Both the position numbers and the translations under genes were made by a program. A stretch of DNA of 64,000 nucleotides from Cryoendolithus antarcticus (taxonomy: Eukaryota > Ascomycota > Dothideomycetes > Cladosporiales > Cladosporiaceae), in assembly GCA_002077065.1 (NCBI GenBank), contig NAJO01000039.1, positions 248,001 through 312,000 of the forward strand, in the 5' to 3' direction. Under the pieces are notes generated by a model. It saw only the letters and a list, made by a program, of their open reading frames with translations. It was not told the DNA's origin and searched no databases. Below, one piece after another: positions 33,612 through 43,972 of this stretch (its first letter is position 1; each line of letters opens with the position of its first letter).

Positions 33612-34550
33612 GTGCTGACGGTGGCTAACAGATCCACGAATGTACCGATATTTATGCGGGCATCAATTGCCATAGGCGCCATCTTGGGCTATGCTTGGGA
33701 AAGATTGATTGTGGTATTTCGAACTGCTGACGACCAGGTCTACTTTGACTAGTTTATTATTGAAATTTGAGATGCGATTCTAGACACGGAACGGTAGGTG
33801 ATCTTATGAAGCTCTTCTCTCGTTCGAATAAGTAAGACTGCATTACCAATCCACCGTCGAGTTCCTCATCAAGCTCTCACATCAACGCAGCCGGGATCCC
33901 GAGTACAGTCGCGTGTCGCACTGTACCAGCGATTGCGCAAATACCTACTGCCAATCATTGGAGTGTTCTAAAGGAACAGTAGTTCGCATTGGATCGAGGT
34001 GTGGGGCGTGCATATGGCACAAGAGGAGCTGTCAAGCACGACATTGCTTGTGCATCTCGTACTTTGATCGGGTACCAAAAGTCACGTGGGTGTTGTCTTG
34101 GCTGCATTTTGACTTCAATTCACCTTTCGAGTAGAAAGCGCACACGATAGCGGCTGCTGCGAGGATAGTCACAACGGCAGTCCGCAGTCTCGTTGCCCCT
34201 CGGCGGAACATTGACAATATACAGTCTTGCAACGCCCATTGCGATGAACAAAGCTGAGCATGACATACCTTGCTGGGGCATCATGTTTGCTTTGCGTGAG
34301 TGCTGGCTTCGCTTCTGGGAGTACAACGCGTTGCCCGCTCTATTGGACTACTAATTTTGTTGCGTTGCGAGTGAAGCACCGACGTTCAGCACAGTGTCGG
34401 CTGCTTCACTTTGCCATCAGATATATGAGGCACGTGTCTGCACGGAATACCAGCTGCAGACATGTGCCACCTCTTTCCTTGCGGTGCCTATGAGCTCGAC
34501 GACTATATACTCTTGCTTACACTCCACCACCTCGACAAACACAGATTACA
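33612..34550. other. divergent promoter region
   Basis: About 940 bp between the dioxygenase (minus) and DUF7918-like copy C (plus). No gene, tRNA or repeat recognised. Confidence 0.4.
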
Positions 34551-36146
34551 ATGATCTCCGGAATTCGATCGAGCATCATGCACGACGTCAAAGAGAACTG
34601 TTGGATGGAGCTGGTCAGAGCCGATGATGGTTGCCTCTGCAAGGAATACCAGCATCTGAAGGCTCTGCCCCTTCCCGCTTACGACGACTTCTGTTGGCTC
34701 CAGCAAGCCATTATCTGTGTGGAGGCCGGATCAAAGGTGAAACTGGTCTTCTGGTGGCGTAAGGGACACTTCAAGTGGTACACTTGTGATGGGATCAAGA
34801 TCACGATCAGCACTCGGGCCAATGACCCGATGCGCAAGTACGTGCAGGCCACCTGGCACTCTTTACAGCATCTGCGCGATGCTGAAGCTCGGGCGGAGGA
34901 TGAGTATGCTTCGATTGAGGTCGATTGCTTTGTACGAAAGCATAATGAGGGGCAGTATGATGAGATGTTCACGGTTCCTGCGCCCAATGGTATGTATCAT
35001 CCGACATGAAAATTCTATTAGCTATATGGCAGTCCTCACAACGCGACAGTGTACGATCTCGACCAGCTGCTGGGCCTCGAAACCATCACGAGCGGCTCTG
35101 CTGCGGCTGGCTGCATCTTTGCTGCGGTCACTCGCGGGAAGCTTGTAGGGAATTGGACATATGAAGAAAGCAGTCCAGTGTTCCCACGACCGATGTTCTG
35201 GGGGTCAATGTAAATATTAGCGCTCTGCGTGTGAACATCACTGACGGTATGCAGGTCCACATTCAGGCTCGCGAGCCAACGTGGTTGGGAGGCTATCCCG
35301 AACAATCGTTTCCGTGCTTTGGGCAGTGAGAATGGAACACCGTTCATGTTTACATGGACGAATGTTGGTATGCTACATGTAACCCTCCGTGACGGCTGAC
35401 CTGAACCAATACTGACGCGGGTTGCAGGTCCTGACGTGGTGGAAAACCTCCAGCTCGAAGACTGGATGCTCAATGCGGCACAACATAAGGAGATCCCAGA
35501 CCCTGAGCAGCATGATTGTAGGTCCACGGACACACCCTCCACTTCTGAAGACTCCGAGAACGACTCCAGCGAGAAAGATAACTCATATCGACCGAGCAGA
35601 GACAATGGATCCCGCGCGGCAGCCCGTACTAAGAGCGTCGAACAATCACGTTCCAGACACAGTGATAGTCGCTACGCAGTCGAGACAGTCCCCGTGCCGG
35701 CCGGGGTACGTGCTCCAGCTACCGTACTCAAGCTCAACATGAAACGAAAGCGTTCAGTTCAAGACGACACCGCTGGCGAATGCCCAGTTGTCAAGACCGA
35801 AGATTCCCAGAGTGCGCCTGTGGTCAAGATCGAGTCGCTCAAGCCGGAGGCGTCCGGGACCAAGAAGACTCCTTTCGATCTCACGGACTCCACTGTGGCC
35901 ACTTCCGCCGGATTGACAGCCACTCAAAGTCTGCCGAGTAGCGCAAAGTCTCCAGCGCCAATTCTCGCACCGACATCGACGCCGTCGGGTGGCTTCGCGA
36001 ACAGTACAGCGATCGATGTCGCGCTATCGGACGCGGCGCGCGAGAAGGCGAAGAGAGTTGCGCTCAAGAAGATGGAGGTCTTGAGGCAGAGGGATGCTGA
36101 ACTAGAGTTGAGCAAGGCCGAGCTCGAGTACGAGGAGGCGTCTTGA
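34551..36146 (+). CDS. DUF7918-like protein, copy C (intact)
   Basis: Multi-exon gene. Exon 1 from the ATG at 34551 encodes CWMELVRADDGCLCKEYQHL, then LQQAIICVEAGSKVKLVFWW and GHFKWYTCDGIKITIST. After a short intron ending at 35032 come HNATVYDLDQLLGLETITSG and GCIFAAVTRGKLVGNWTYEE. A GTAAAT intron ends at CAG before TCCACA; then ENGTPFMFTWTNV, a last intron, and DVVENLQLEDWML. The tail is Ser/Glu-rich with a MKRKRS basic cluster and a C-terminal coiled coil (KKMEVLRQRDAELELSKAEL) ending at 36146. The order (strand-rich head, final F-x-W/Y block, KRKR, coiled coil) parallels DUF7918 copies A and B, but identity is low, so membership is inferred. The first intron may be as short as 39 nt if the GTATCA donor at 34994 is used; that junction is uncertain. 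Confidence 0.6.
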
Positions 36147-36511
36147 GCGATTGAAGCCAGAGATGGGAGTGCTAAGGGGTTTTTCAAGCGTGGAAGTAGG
36201 TTGGCGATGCTGTCGGGGAAAGGGCTTTAGCGAAGGATATCTGATAATGGGACGACAATACGATCACCATCTGGTCCTACACAGCGACTTCGTGGACCTC
36301 AGACGTACAAGTGACGAGAGAAGGTATTGCGTTGCCCCTAACTATAAGGTATAGGTCAAGCACTGGATGATACCAAGATCCATCACTACGTCCGGCTCAC
36401 TTAAGCGCGCTTAGTGAGTCCCTGAGATTCTCGACGCAGCTCACTTCACTGGATTGCAGATGTGTTCACTCCATCACTTCGAGGTCGAATGCACTGCGCG
36501 CATCCAACAAC
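36147..36511. other. intergenic region between copies C and D
   Basis: About 365 bp between tandem paralogues; presumed promoter of copy D. Nothing else recognised. Confidence 0.35.
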
Positions 36512-38389
36512 ATGCACGAGCTTCTGCCTAGAGACCATCCTCTCTGCTTCTGCCTGTGCTCAGCATACGACACTCTCCCCACCATCTCCTCGACTTCTCG
36601 GCGCATTGCTCGACCATGCCTCCTCACGATAATTGACAGGATCATAGACCAAGTTATGCGAGCCCAAATGATGTGCTCCGTGCACTACGAATTTGCTGAT
36701 GGCAAGGCGTGAGAAGAGTCTGCGCATCCAAAAGCACTACCGGATCTCGAGTATGAGAGGTATCACATGCAACAAGCCATCATTATTGTGCCTCCAGGCG
36801 ACCGAATATATCTAGTCTTCGGCTGGCGAGTGGGGTCTTACAAGTGGAAGAAGGCCCGCGGCGTCATGCTCACACATGCTGTGGACTATGGAGGAACAAC
36901 AGCTCGCCAAATGCAAGCGGTCTGTATTTACGGTGAACAGCTCCAAAAGGCCGAGGACGATGCGGTCGACGGCTGGACCAGAACAATTGTGGATTACTTT
37001 GAGGTGTACAATATACATGGGAATCGCGAGGAAGTCCCTTTCACGGCGCCCGATCCCCAAGGTAAGCTCAAAGATGACCCAAAGTTTGGTCAGAGTATCG
37101 CCAAGTTCGATCAGCGCACGATCTTGGCGAGGAACTAAGCTTGGAAGCGTGTCAGAGCTTACACGCACAACCGGGCTACGTTATGGCCACCGCCACGCTT
37201 GGTCATTTGTCAGAAGATATTGAGGAAGATGCGGACGATGCCATGATCGAGCTGCGAGCAGTTTCAAAGTACGTGCATGCAAATTGCATATGTAGCCGCA
37301 TGTCAGGACTGACCAACTCATAGCGGCAAGATCAGACGCTGTTGGCGTTTTGTCCCCATCGATCGTTACGAGCCACTTCACAGCGCTAATGGCGTGACAT
37401 GCAAGTTCCATTACACAACTATCTGTACGTGCGACACATTCGTAGCAACATTGTGCATCATTAGCGAGATGCTGACGGCAATTACAGCACCGAAGCAGCT
37501 CGATGCTCTCAAGCCTGAAGCCTGGGCTTTCACCAAAGAGACTTGCAGCAGGACCAGGACCAGACAGCGAGGCCTTGCCTCCACCGAGACCAGACAGTAT
37601 GAAACGCATGGAGTCGGAGTGCATACCGAAGAAGCGCTCGAAAATCTTGACTATGAGGTCGACCAACCGCTCCGCCGTTCGGGTCGTACCCACAAGGTCA
37701 TCTCCGGGACTTATGTTGAGCAATGCCACCGCAACCCTGATGCTTGGTTGCTGCGTGAAGGACGTAGAGCAAGCCGTCGCGACCTTGAGCGTAAAGGTGG
37801 CTCCGTCGTGGCAGACATCTCACGAGTCACTGACGCAGAAGGGATGGCAGACGCTATGAATGTAGCTGAAGGAGGAGTAGTCGCAATGCCAGCAAGGAAG
37901 GTAGATGCAGCGGACACGACAGCTGCAGAATTCACTCCCACAGGACAGAAGAGGAAGCGCTCGATCTCAGCTCCCGCGGAGGGTAAAGACGTCGCCGCAA
38001 AACCCGAGGACGTCGGGGAGAAAACCAAGCTCAAGTCACCATCGCCAGAGCTCGAGAAGCCCGGCACCGAGGGCTTGCCATTCGAGATCATCGACTCTCC
38101 GCCAGCCAGTCCCCCACCGCCAGCGCTGAGCAGATACTCGACGACGGACACTAGGACAGCAGTGGCCATCTTAGCGCCACTGCCAGCTCGAGCAGCCAGC
38201 ATGACCTCTACTGCCTCTGCTCGACCAGCTTTGCCGACACCAGACTGGACGCCTGCTCCAGTAGCCAGCACCGCCAATGTCGACGACGACACAGACCACG
38301 CGACCAGCGTGTGGCGTGATCGGATGGAAATCATGCTTATGAGGAAGGAGCTCGAGTACCACCAGAAGCATGGAAAGCGTCTCGAGTGA
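36512..38389 (+). pseudogene. DUF7918-like protein, copy D (internal TGA)
   Basis: Tandem paralogue of copy C. Matching blocks occur in the same order: MQQAIIIVPPGDRIYLVFGW with GSYKWKKARGVMLT (copy C LQQAIICVEAGSKVKLVFWW), GYVMATATLGHLSEDIEE (copy C GCIFAAVTRGKLVGNWTYEE), NGVTCKFHYTTI (copy C NGTPFMFTWTNV) and APKQLDALKPEAW (copy C VVENLQLEDW). The tail has KRKRSISAPAE, a Pro-rich linker and a final helix (RMEIMLMRKELEYHQKHGK) ending at 38389. In the head, the frame reads FADGKA, then TGA at 36710-36712, then EESAHPKALPDLEYER; copy C reads ADDGCLCKEYQHLKALP at the same place, so the TGA falls at its second Cys. A product starting at the ATG at 36767 would lose only the head. Start and intron positions are approximate. 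Confidence 0.6.
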
Positions 38390-38724
38390 TCTATGATACG
38401 GCAGCGGCAGTCTCGTGGACTTGCAGGAGAAGTGTGCTAAGACGCGAGATGGGGAGCTGGGGAATCAGAGTGGATGCAGTGTCATCGGCGGGACCATGGA
38501 ATGATCTGGCGTCTGCTCGACTAGGGGAATCTCCAAAATTTGAATGACTTACAGGAGCGGATTGAGATACTGGATGCGATGTTGCTACGGAAAGGCTGCT
38601 CGAGCACCACCCCTGTGGTATAGTGCTGTGGTCATGCTACACAGCTCTTGCCAAGTGCGATACAATTCCCTTCCAGCGACGGGCCTTCATACAGTGCCGC
38701 CAGGATTCACTCGTCGTGTGCTCC
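38390..38724. other. intergenic region between convergent genes
   Basis: About 335 bp between the end of copy D (plus) and the end of the Myb/WD40 gene (minus). Nothing recognised. Confidence 0.4.
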
Positions 38725-41700
38725 TTACGCTTTCTTCGACAGTCGCACCTTGAGCGTATCGACGTCTTCACGACACTCGGTATGCAGTTGTAGTATCCCC
38801 CGCAACTTACGCAGCTTCGCAGCGCTCATATTCGGGGCTGCAGCCATCATTAGCTGCGCAGAAGCGCAAGTGAAGTATTTGCCCAGTATGAGCTCAGCGT
38901 CAGAGAGGAGCTCCATCTCGGAGAAAGACGGAGTGGGAGATCTAGCGTCCTGAGAGCCCGAAATGTCGGCGCAAGCGCTGCGCCATCCTTGAGAAAGACG
39001 CTCGCGGTCTAGGAACAGGTGAATGACAGTAGTGTCCGCAGCCCCGTCTGCTGCATCAATGGCCGGCGACTTCGCGTGTGCCTTGGCGTTCGTACGAGCT
39101 AGGCCGCCATCGCCGCCAGTGTTGCTCAACTCCCATCCCAGTATGCCGCCTTCCCACACCAACCCGCAAGGGACGCACTCGGCACTGCCGTCCACGACAC
39201 TGTACTCAGCCATTCCCGCACACCTGAAGCACTCAAACTCACACCTCTGACAGGCCAGGCTTGTTTCTTCGCCACCGTCAGCATCAGGCCGGACAGGGTA
39301 TGAACACCGCTTGCAGCGGTGCGTAAGACCAGAGCGGGTAAGCGTGCACTTCTCACAGATAGAGTGGACCGTCATGCTAGGCATTGCAGGACCGCAACAG
39401 AACGCACAGCAGACGAAAGGTCCGGCTTCTTCGAGTTCAGCGTTAGTGAGATCGGAATAGTCCGCAGGCTGGCGCCATTTGCGTGGGAGAATGCGGTCGC
39501 GTAAGGCCCCAGGAATGCGCTGCTCGGACGCGCGATCGTCAGACATCTTGCCGTCTTCATCTGCAGCTGTGGGAATGTAGCCACAGTCCAGCGTGCATTG
39601 TGCGACCTTGTCGGCCAAAGCGTCGGCAGACGTGCCACACTGGTCTTGGGCTCGAGCTGCGGGTTCCGCCCCTGCCATGGCGACATCTTCTTCTCTATTG
39701 ATCGTGGTCGGCGCAGGTGCAGCCAGCAGGTCAAACCGCTTGGCAGTCCTGATAGGCCTTCCCTCGCGGTCGATTCCTAGCAAGTTGATCTGCCCTTTCT
39801 CCTCGCCAATGAGCAGGTCGCGGAAGTCTGCGCTAAATGCTCCCGACATGACTGCTGTCTCGAACCCAGCCACATCCCTGACGTGCGCATCTTCTGTACT
39901 CCTGTACGGGTCCCACACTTTGACAACGCCGTCTGAAGAGCCGGAATACAAGCGATCGGCTGTAGCAGACCATGAGAGGAAGCGAACACCTGTGTCGGCT
40001 ACCTCTCGTGGGCGATCGTGGTCGATGACGTTCGTAGTGTTGCCGTGTTTGAAAACATGTAGCGGCGACTGTTTGTTGTCTGCATGCCTTTTGTCCCAGA
40101 CATATACTCTGCCATCTGTGGCGCCCGCCGCAATGAGATTGTCGTCGTGAGGACAGTATATCACATCGTTGATGTCCAGCGCAGGACAGTCCCACGTCAG
40201 CGTTCTGCGAATGCCACTTCGATCCCAGCTAAAGCATTGTATCTCGCTACGTATGCGACTTTCCGGCTTGGACACAGCCACAGCGAAGAGTGTTGATCTA
40301 GAGCTAGGTGACAGGTTCCAGGCAACATCGAAGACTCCTCGTGTTACGTTCGGTGTCTCTAACAGACTCCTAGTCTGTAGGTCCCAGAGTCCAATGCCTC
40401 CTGCAGTAGCTCGCTCCTCTTCAACACCATCACTCGCGAATCCTGCGAGCAAAAGCCGATTATTTGGCCCTCCTCGCTTCAGGGCCGAAGGAAAGATGGG
40501 AAGCACATTCGACATCTGTGGCAGCCAGAGGACGAAGCTATCCGTGAAGTGGCCTGTGTCGTATCGTAGCAGTCTGATGCTATCCTTCGCAGTGTGCTGT
40601 GCAACTGCCAGAATGCCGGGCCCACAGCAAACCAGCATATCGACGGTCGCGTCCAGCACGCAGGTGTCCAGACATCGGCCGCTCTGGCTGTCGTACATCC
40701 GCACGCTACTATCGCCACCAGCCGTGAACAGCCGCCCCGACGTATCAAAGTCGACTGCGGCTACAGTCATAAATACGCGGGAGTCCTGCGTTGCGCGCAT
40801 CTCATGGCTTCCGTTGACATTTGTGCGAGCATTGCCACTGCTGTCCACAGTGTTGCTGTTCACTACCGGTCGCTTGACGTGATGCTCCGGAAGCTCAAGC
40901 AGCGTGTTACGGTCAACATCCCCGAGTAGAAGATTGAAGGGCCGGTTGTACTGCATACTCGAGACATCGCTGATCGCGATAGATCCTGCGGCGAATCGAT
41001 TGTCGTCTTTAGCCCATGCAACACATGTGACATCCCCGGATGTGCCGTTGAAGCTGCGTCGTGGTCCCAGTGTGTCGAGCACACTGTTCTGCAGATCGCC
41101 TGAGATCTTTAGCGACCGTGTATTACCCAGCTCCCGGCCGCGAAGCGATCTGTTCATTGGCATAAGGGGTAGATGCTGACGGACAGAGCGCTGCGAAAGC
41201 TCGCCATTCGTCGTGAACACATCATCCCCCTGCGTACAACTTACAGCCTGGAGCTGACTATCGTCCACTAAGCGCTTCGCCTTGACGTCTGCCCAGGAAA
41301 CAAAGCCAGCCTGCGTCCGCTCCTTCTTCCGCCTTCGCCGTGGTCGTTGATCTCCCGAGTGCATAGTATCTGAGTCCATCGCGAAGGAAGAGTCGTGGCC
41401 TAAGTCGGGTAGTGCGGCGTGAGCCGATGGTTTACGACGCAAGCCGGAATAGCGCACTTGCAACGACCCTTGGGTGCGGCCGCTGAAGAATTTGGGCATT
41501 TCGTCCCAAGATATGGAGTGTTCCTCCCTGAGCATTACGAGGTGAGGATCCGCGGCTGCGCTGTAACGACCACCAAAGCCTTCACTAGAGCCGGTATACT
41601 TTAGAGACACAGTTGCCTGCTCGCTGGGGCGCGTAGCATCTTCCATGGTTGTCTCGAGTGTCGCAGAAGACTCGTCAAGAGTGACATCAGCATCCTCCAT

Positions 41701-42618
41701 GGTCACATCATCGATCTCTGACCGCTTCAGCGCTTCTTCGCGTTCGTCCTCGTCATGATCACCGTAGCCTTCATCAGGATGATCGAACACAGCCAGCGCA
41801 GTGGATGCTCTTCGAGCCTCGACAGTGCCGGATACGTGTCGGGATGTGCGCGGCTGTCGCCCGCCGTTGATGTACACCCAGTGGGCCTTCAGTGAGCCCT
41901 TGCTGCGGCCGGGAAAATGCTGCACGATGGTACGCCACCCCTCTCCGCCTTCTCGTAGCCTCATGATCTTAGCATCATCTTCACTGGTGTATGGCGCTCC
42001 AGAGATCCCTGGGATGAATGATTTGTACGCTCGCTGCGGTGCCGCGACCGATGTTACCACCGGTGCTTGGTCCCGTGCAGTCGGCATGGGAATTGAAGGC
42101 TGCTTCTTCGGATCACGAGGTCGAGCAGGAATCTCATCGGGCCCGCTGTCGGACTCGTGTGGCTGTAGGGAATCCTCAGAGCGCCCGAAAGGTGCGGTAT
42201 TGTGAGAGCTCGTGGGCCCTTGCACGGGAACATGCTGTCCGGCGCGCCCCGTCGCGATCTCAATCACTTCTCCCTCTTCATCCTCTTCTCCCATGCGTCG
42301 CCTCTTCGCAGGCCGTTCAGTCCCAGATACTGCCAGTGGCGCGGCCGGAGCTATCGCTGGTGTATAATTCGAGGGCGTCGCGGAGGTCCTTGCTTTGTGG
42401 AAAGCCGTGCTCTCCGCCTCCTTCCTGCGAAACCTGTCGGCCCTACGGATGCGCTCCTGATGTACTGAGATATCAGATCGCTTAGCCATAGGCAGTCGCT
42501 GTGGCAGTCCTGCTGCAGAAGGATTGGCCTTCGGCGCCAGGATGACCGTCGCCTTCGTGATCTCCCGTATTGGGGGCTCATCGTCGCTACTAACGAGGTC
42601 TATTACTACTGGCGCCAT
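38725..42618 (-). CDS. Myb/SANT-like, WD40 and Cys-rich nuclear protein
   Basis: A single intronless frame of 1297 residues. The N-terminus starts MAPVVIDLVSSDDEPP, with a VIDLVSSDDE motif that fits a SUMO-interacting motif. It continues through a disordered basic region (RPAKRRRMGEEDEEGE) to a Myb/SANT-like helix set at about residues 210-250 (YTSEDDAKIMRLREGGEGWR, then HFPGRSKGSLKAHW). A second, weaker one is at about 350-395 (DPHLVMLREEHSISWDEMPK, FFSGRTQGSLQVRY). WD40 repeats fill about 610-990, e.g. GGDSSVRMYDSQSGRCLDT, LIAAGATDGRVYVWDKR and LYSGSSDGVVKVWDP. A Cys-rich segment at about 1060-1160 has paired C-x2-C knuckles (CEKC, CKRC, CQRCEFECFRC) suggesting zinc binding. The mix suggests chromatin or transcription work in the nucleus, but I cannot match the whole architecture to a named protein. 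Confidence 0.85.
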   Translation of the reverse strand: MAPVVIDLVSSDDEPPIREITKATVILAPKANPSAAGLPQRLPMAKRSDISVHQERIRRADRFRRKEAESTAFHKARTSATPSNYTPAIAPAAPLAVSGTERPAKRRRMGEEDEEGEVIEIATGRAGQHVPVQGPTSSHNTAPFGRSEDSLQPHESDSGPDEIPARPRDPKKQPSIPMPTARDQAPVVTSVAAPQRAYKSFIPGISGAPYTSEDDAKIMRLREGGEGWRTIVQHFPGRSKGSLKAHWVYINGGRQPRTSRHVSGTVEARRASTALAVFDHPDEGYGDHDEDEREEALKRSEIDDVTMEDADVTLDESSATLETTMEDATRPSEQATVSLKYTGSSEGFGGRYSAAADPHLVMLREEHSISWDEMPKFFSGRTQGSLQVRYSGLRRKPSAHAALPDLGHDSSFAMDSDTMHSGDQRPRRRRKKERTQAGFVSWADVKAKRLVDDSQLQAVSCTQGDDVFTTNGELSQRSVRQHLPLMPMNRSLRGRELGNTRSLKISGDLQNSVLDTLGPRRSFNGTSGDVTCVAWAKDDNRFAAGSIAISDVSSMQYNRPFNLLLGDVDRNTLLELPEHHVKRPVVNSNTVDSSGNARTNVNGSHEMRATQDSRVFMTVAAVDFDTSGRLFTAGGDSSVRMYDSQSGRCLDTCVLDATVDMLVCCGPGILAVAQHTAKDSIRLLRYDTGHFTDSFVLWLPQMSNVLPIFPSALKRGGPNNRLLLAGFASDGVEEERATAGGIGLWDLQTRSLLETPNVTRGVFDVAWNLSPSSRSTLFAVAVSKPESRIRSEIQCFSWDRSGIRRTLTWDCPALDINDVIYCPHDDNLIAAGATDGRVYVWDKRHADNKQSPLHVFKHGNTTNVIDHDRPREVADTGVRFLSWSATADRLYSGSSDGVVKVWDPYRSTEDAHVRDVAGFETAVMSGAFSADFRDLLIGEEKGQINLLGIDREGRPIRTAKRFDLLAAPAPTTINREEDVAMAGAEPAARAQDQCGTSADALADKVAQCTLDCGYIPTAADEDGKMSDDRASEQRIPGALRDRILPRKWRQPADYSDLTNAELEEAGPFVCCAFCCGPAMPSMTVHSICEKCTLTRSGLTHRCKRCSYPVRPDADGGEETSLACQRCEFECFRCAGMAEYSVVDGSAECVPCGLVWEGGILGWELSNTGGDGGLARTNAKAHAKSPAIDAADGAADTTVIHLFLDRERLSQGWRSACADISGSQDARSPTPSFSEMELLSDAELILGKYFTCASAQLMMAAAPNMSAAKLRKLRGILQLHTECREDVDTLKVRLSKKA

Positions 42619-43496
42619 TGCGGGTGTAGCGCCAGCTATCAGTCACACTCGAGGTCGCTGCAGGTAAACGCATTGGACTCAAAGTCGGTGGTGAGCCATT
42701 GTCACTTATGCCAGTTCCTTGATGGACGTGCAATGACCAGACGGTACGGTCGTTGTGAGCGACCGTGCGCTCAAGGTTGGTTAGTGGGTGTAGTGGGTCG
42801 AGAGACGTTATATCTATGTCGGTGAAGTGAGGTGAAGTTCAAGGTGTAGTTCCGTTTGGCGCGTGAAAGTACCCGATGTGGGGGCACTTGACGCGTTCGG
42901 TTACAGAGCACTGGGCGGAACACATACATGGCAAGACATGATCGAACAGGCAGTGATAGATGTGTGAGGGCAACAGTTCATTCGTTATAATACCCAAATC
43001 TACCACTGGGTAGCATCGTCCTCTTTCGATCATCGATATTCAAATTGTCGTATTAGCACCCACTAGATTCTTTGTATGCCTGGACGCGCGGATAGCGCAA
43101 CATACACAAGTCCAGCTTTCACAGGTGACACGATCCTATCCGTACCTCGACGTGGTGGTTGACAGCCGTCACCACAGCAGGCTTGTCGGGCCCATTAGTC
43201 CCCACAGCTCCGTCGCCAACGCAGCGACGCTCAGAGACAGTCCCGCGTCCTCGTTTCACGGCACTTCTCAAGTGTGTGCCCATGGAGCCTACATCCACTG
43301 TCGCGCGACTTGCGGGGCGTACGAGGTTACCCGCAACTTCGTGTGTGACCTGCGTGGCTACCAGAGGAATGAACGCTCCGGTCGCGACTCCTGAAGTGCT
43401 GCTGCAAACTGGAAAGCCCCGCGAATCCATGTTGTCCTTGGGAAGTGTTGCGCTCAGAGGGCCTTGTAGAGTCCAATCATCTCCATGACCCGGTCA
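42619..43496. other. intergenic region
   Basis: About 880 bp between the Myb/WD40 gene start and the NCE101 stop (both minus). Promoter of the Myb/WD40 gene expected near 42619-42850. No RNA gene or repeat recognised. Confidence 0.4.
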
Positions 43497-43738
43497 TCAC
43501 CATAATTTTGTGCTCTTGATCGCATCCAGCGCCATTGGAAGCCTCAGTCGCAAGCTGTCGACGCTCTGCTGCGTAGTCTTGCCCTTCTCCTTCTCTTCGC
43601 GATTGATACGGACGTATGCTGCTGCGAGACCGACTGACATGGCGAAGATGGGGTCGATGGACCTGATGCTGGGTTAGATGGTGGTGGTGGGGGTGCGATT
43701 GGCAAGACGAACTTGGAGATGAGGTAAGGCGCCGACAT
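43497..43738 (-). CDS. NCE101: non-classical export protein Nce101 homologue
   Basis: Small membrane protein, implicated in yeast in export of proteins lacking a signal peptide. Two exons, 43738-43713 and 43662-43497, give 63 residues; the 50-nt intron contains CTAAC and ends CATCAG. The spliced product begins MSAPYLISKSIDPIF, then AMSVGLAAAYVRINREEKEK. The YLIS-x-x-x-DPIF start, the single short helix and the R-I-N-R-E-E-K-E basic motif are the hallmarks of the family, and length fits. Without the splice, exon 1 runs into an unrelated Pro/Ser frame. It is head-to-head with HEM13, 234 bp apart. Confidence 0.88.
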
Positions 43739-43972
43739 CGTGATCGTCCAGCTATTCTCTCTGTAGCGCTACAATCACACACTCTAGTCAGCCGTGGCAG
43801 CGTAGTACCTCGAGCATTGTCGACACAATCGTGGGAGGATGTCTCGAAGCTTGGGCGGAACCGTGCCGAAGTTCGGGGGATTGCTCCCGAGGCCATTGAC
43901 ATCTACATCTATCACCGATGACAATGTGCCCTGTTACATCTACAATCTGGGCCCGTCTCAGGTAATCGCCAG
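43739..43972. promoter_or_regulatory. shared NCE101-HEM13 promoter with ATTGT inverted repeat
   Basis: 234 bp between two divergent starts, so both promoters lie here. At 43816-43829 ATTGT and ACAAT form an inverted repeat with a 4-nt spacer, about 145 bp from the HEM13 start. ATTGT is the core site of HMG-box factors; in yeast the HMG-box repressor Rox1 controls HEM13 by oxygen and haem. Whether a similar factor acts here is inference. Confidence 0.35.

Noticed and set aside
37711..38334. 207-codon minus-strand frame
   Set aside because: Antisense to the tail of DUF7918-like copy D; Ala/Ser-rich shadow.
39593..40882. Plus-strand frames of 185 and 237 codons
   Set aside because: Antisense to the Myb/WD40 gene; Ser/Arg-rich and not family-like.
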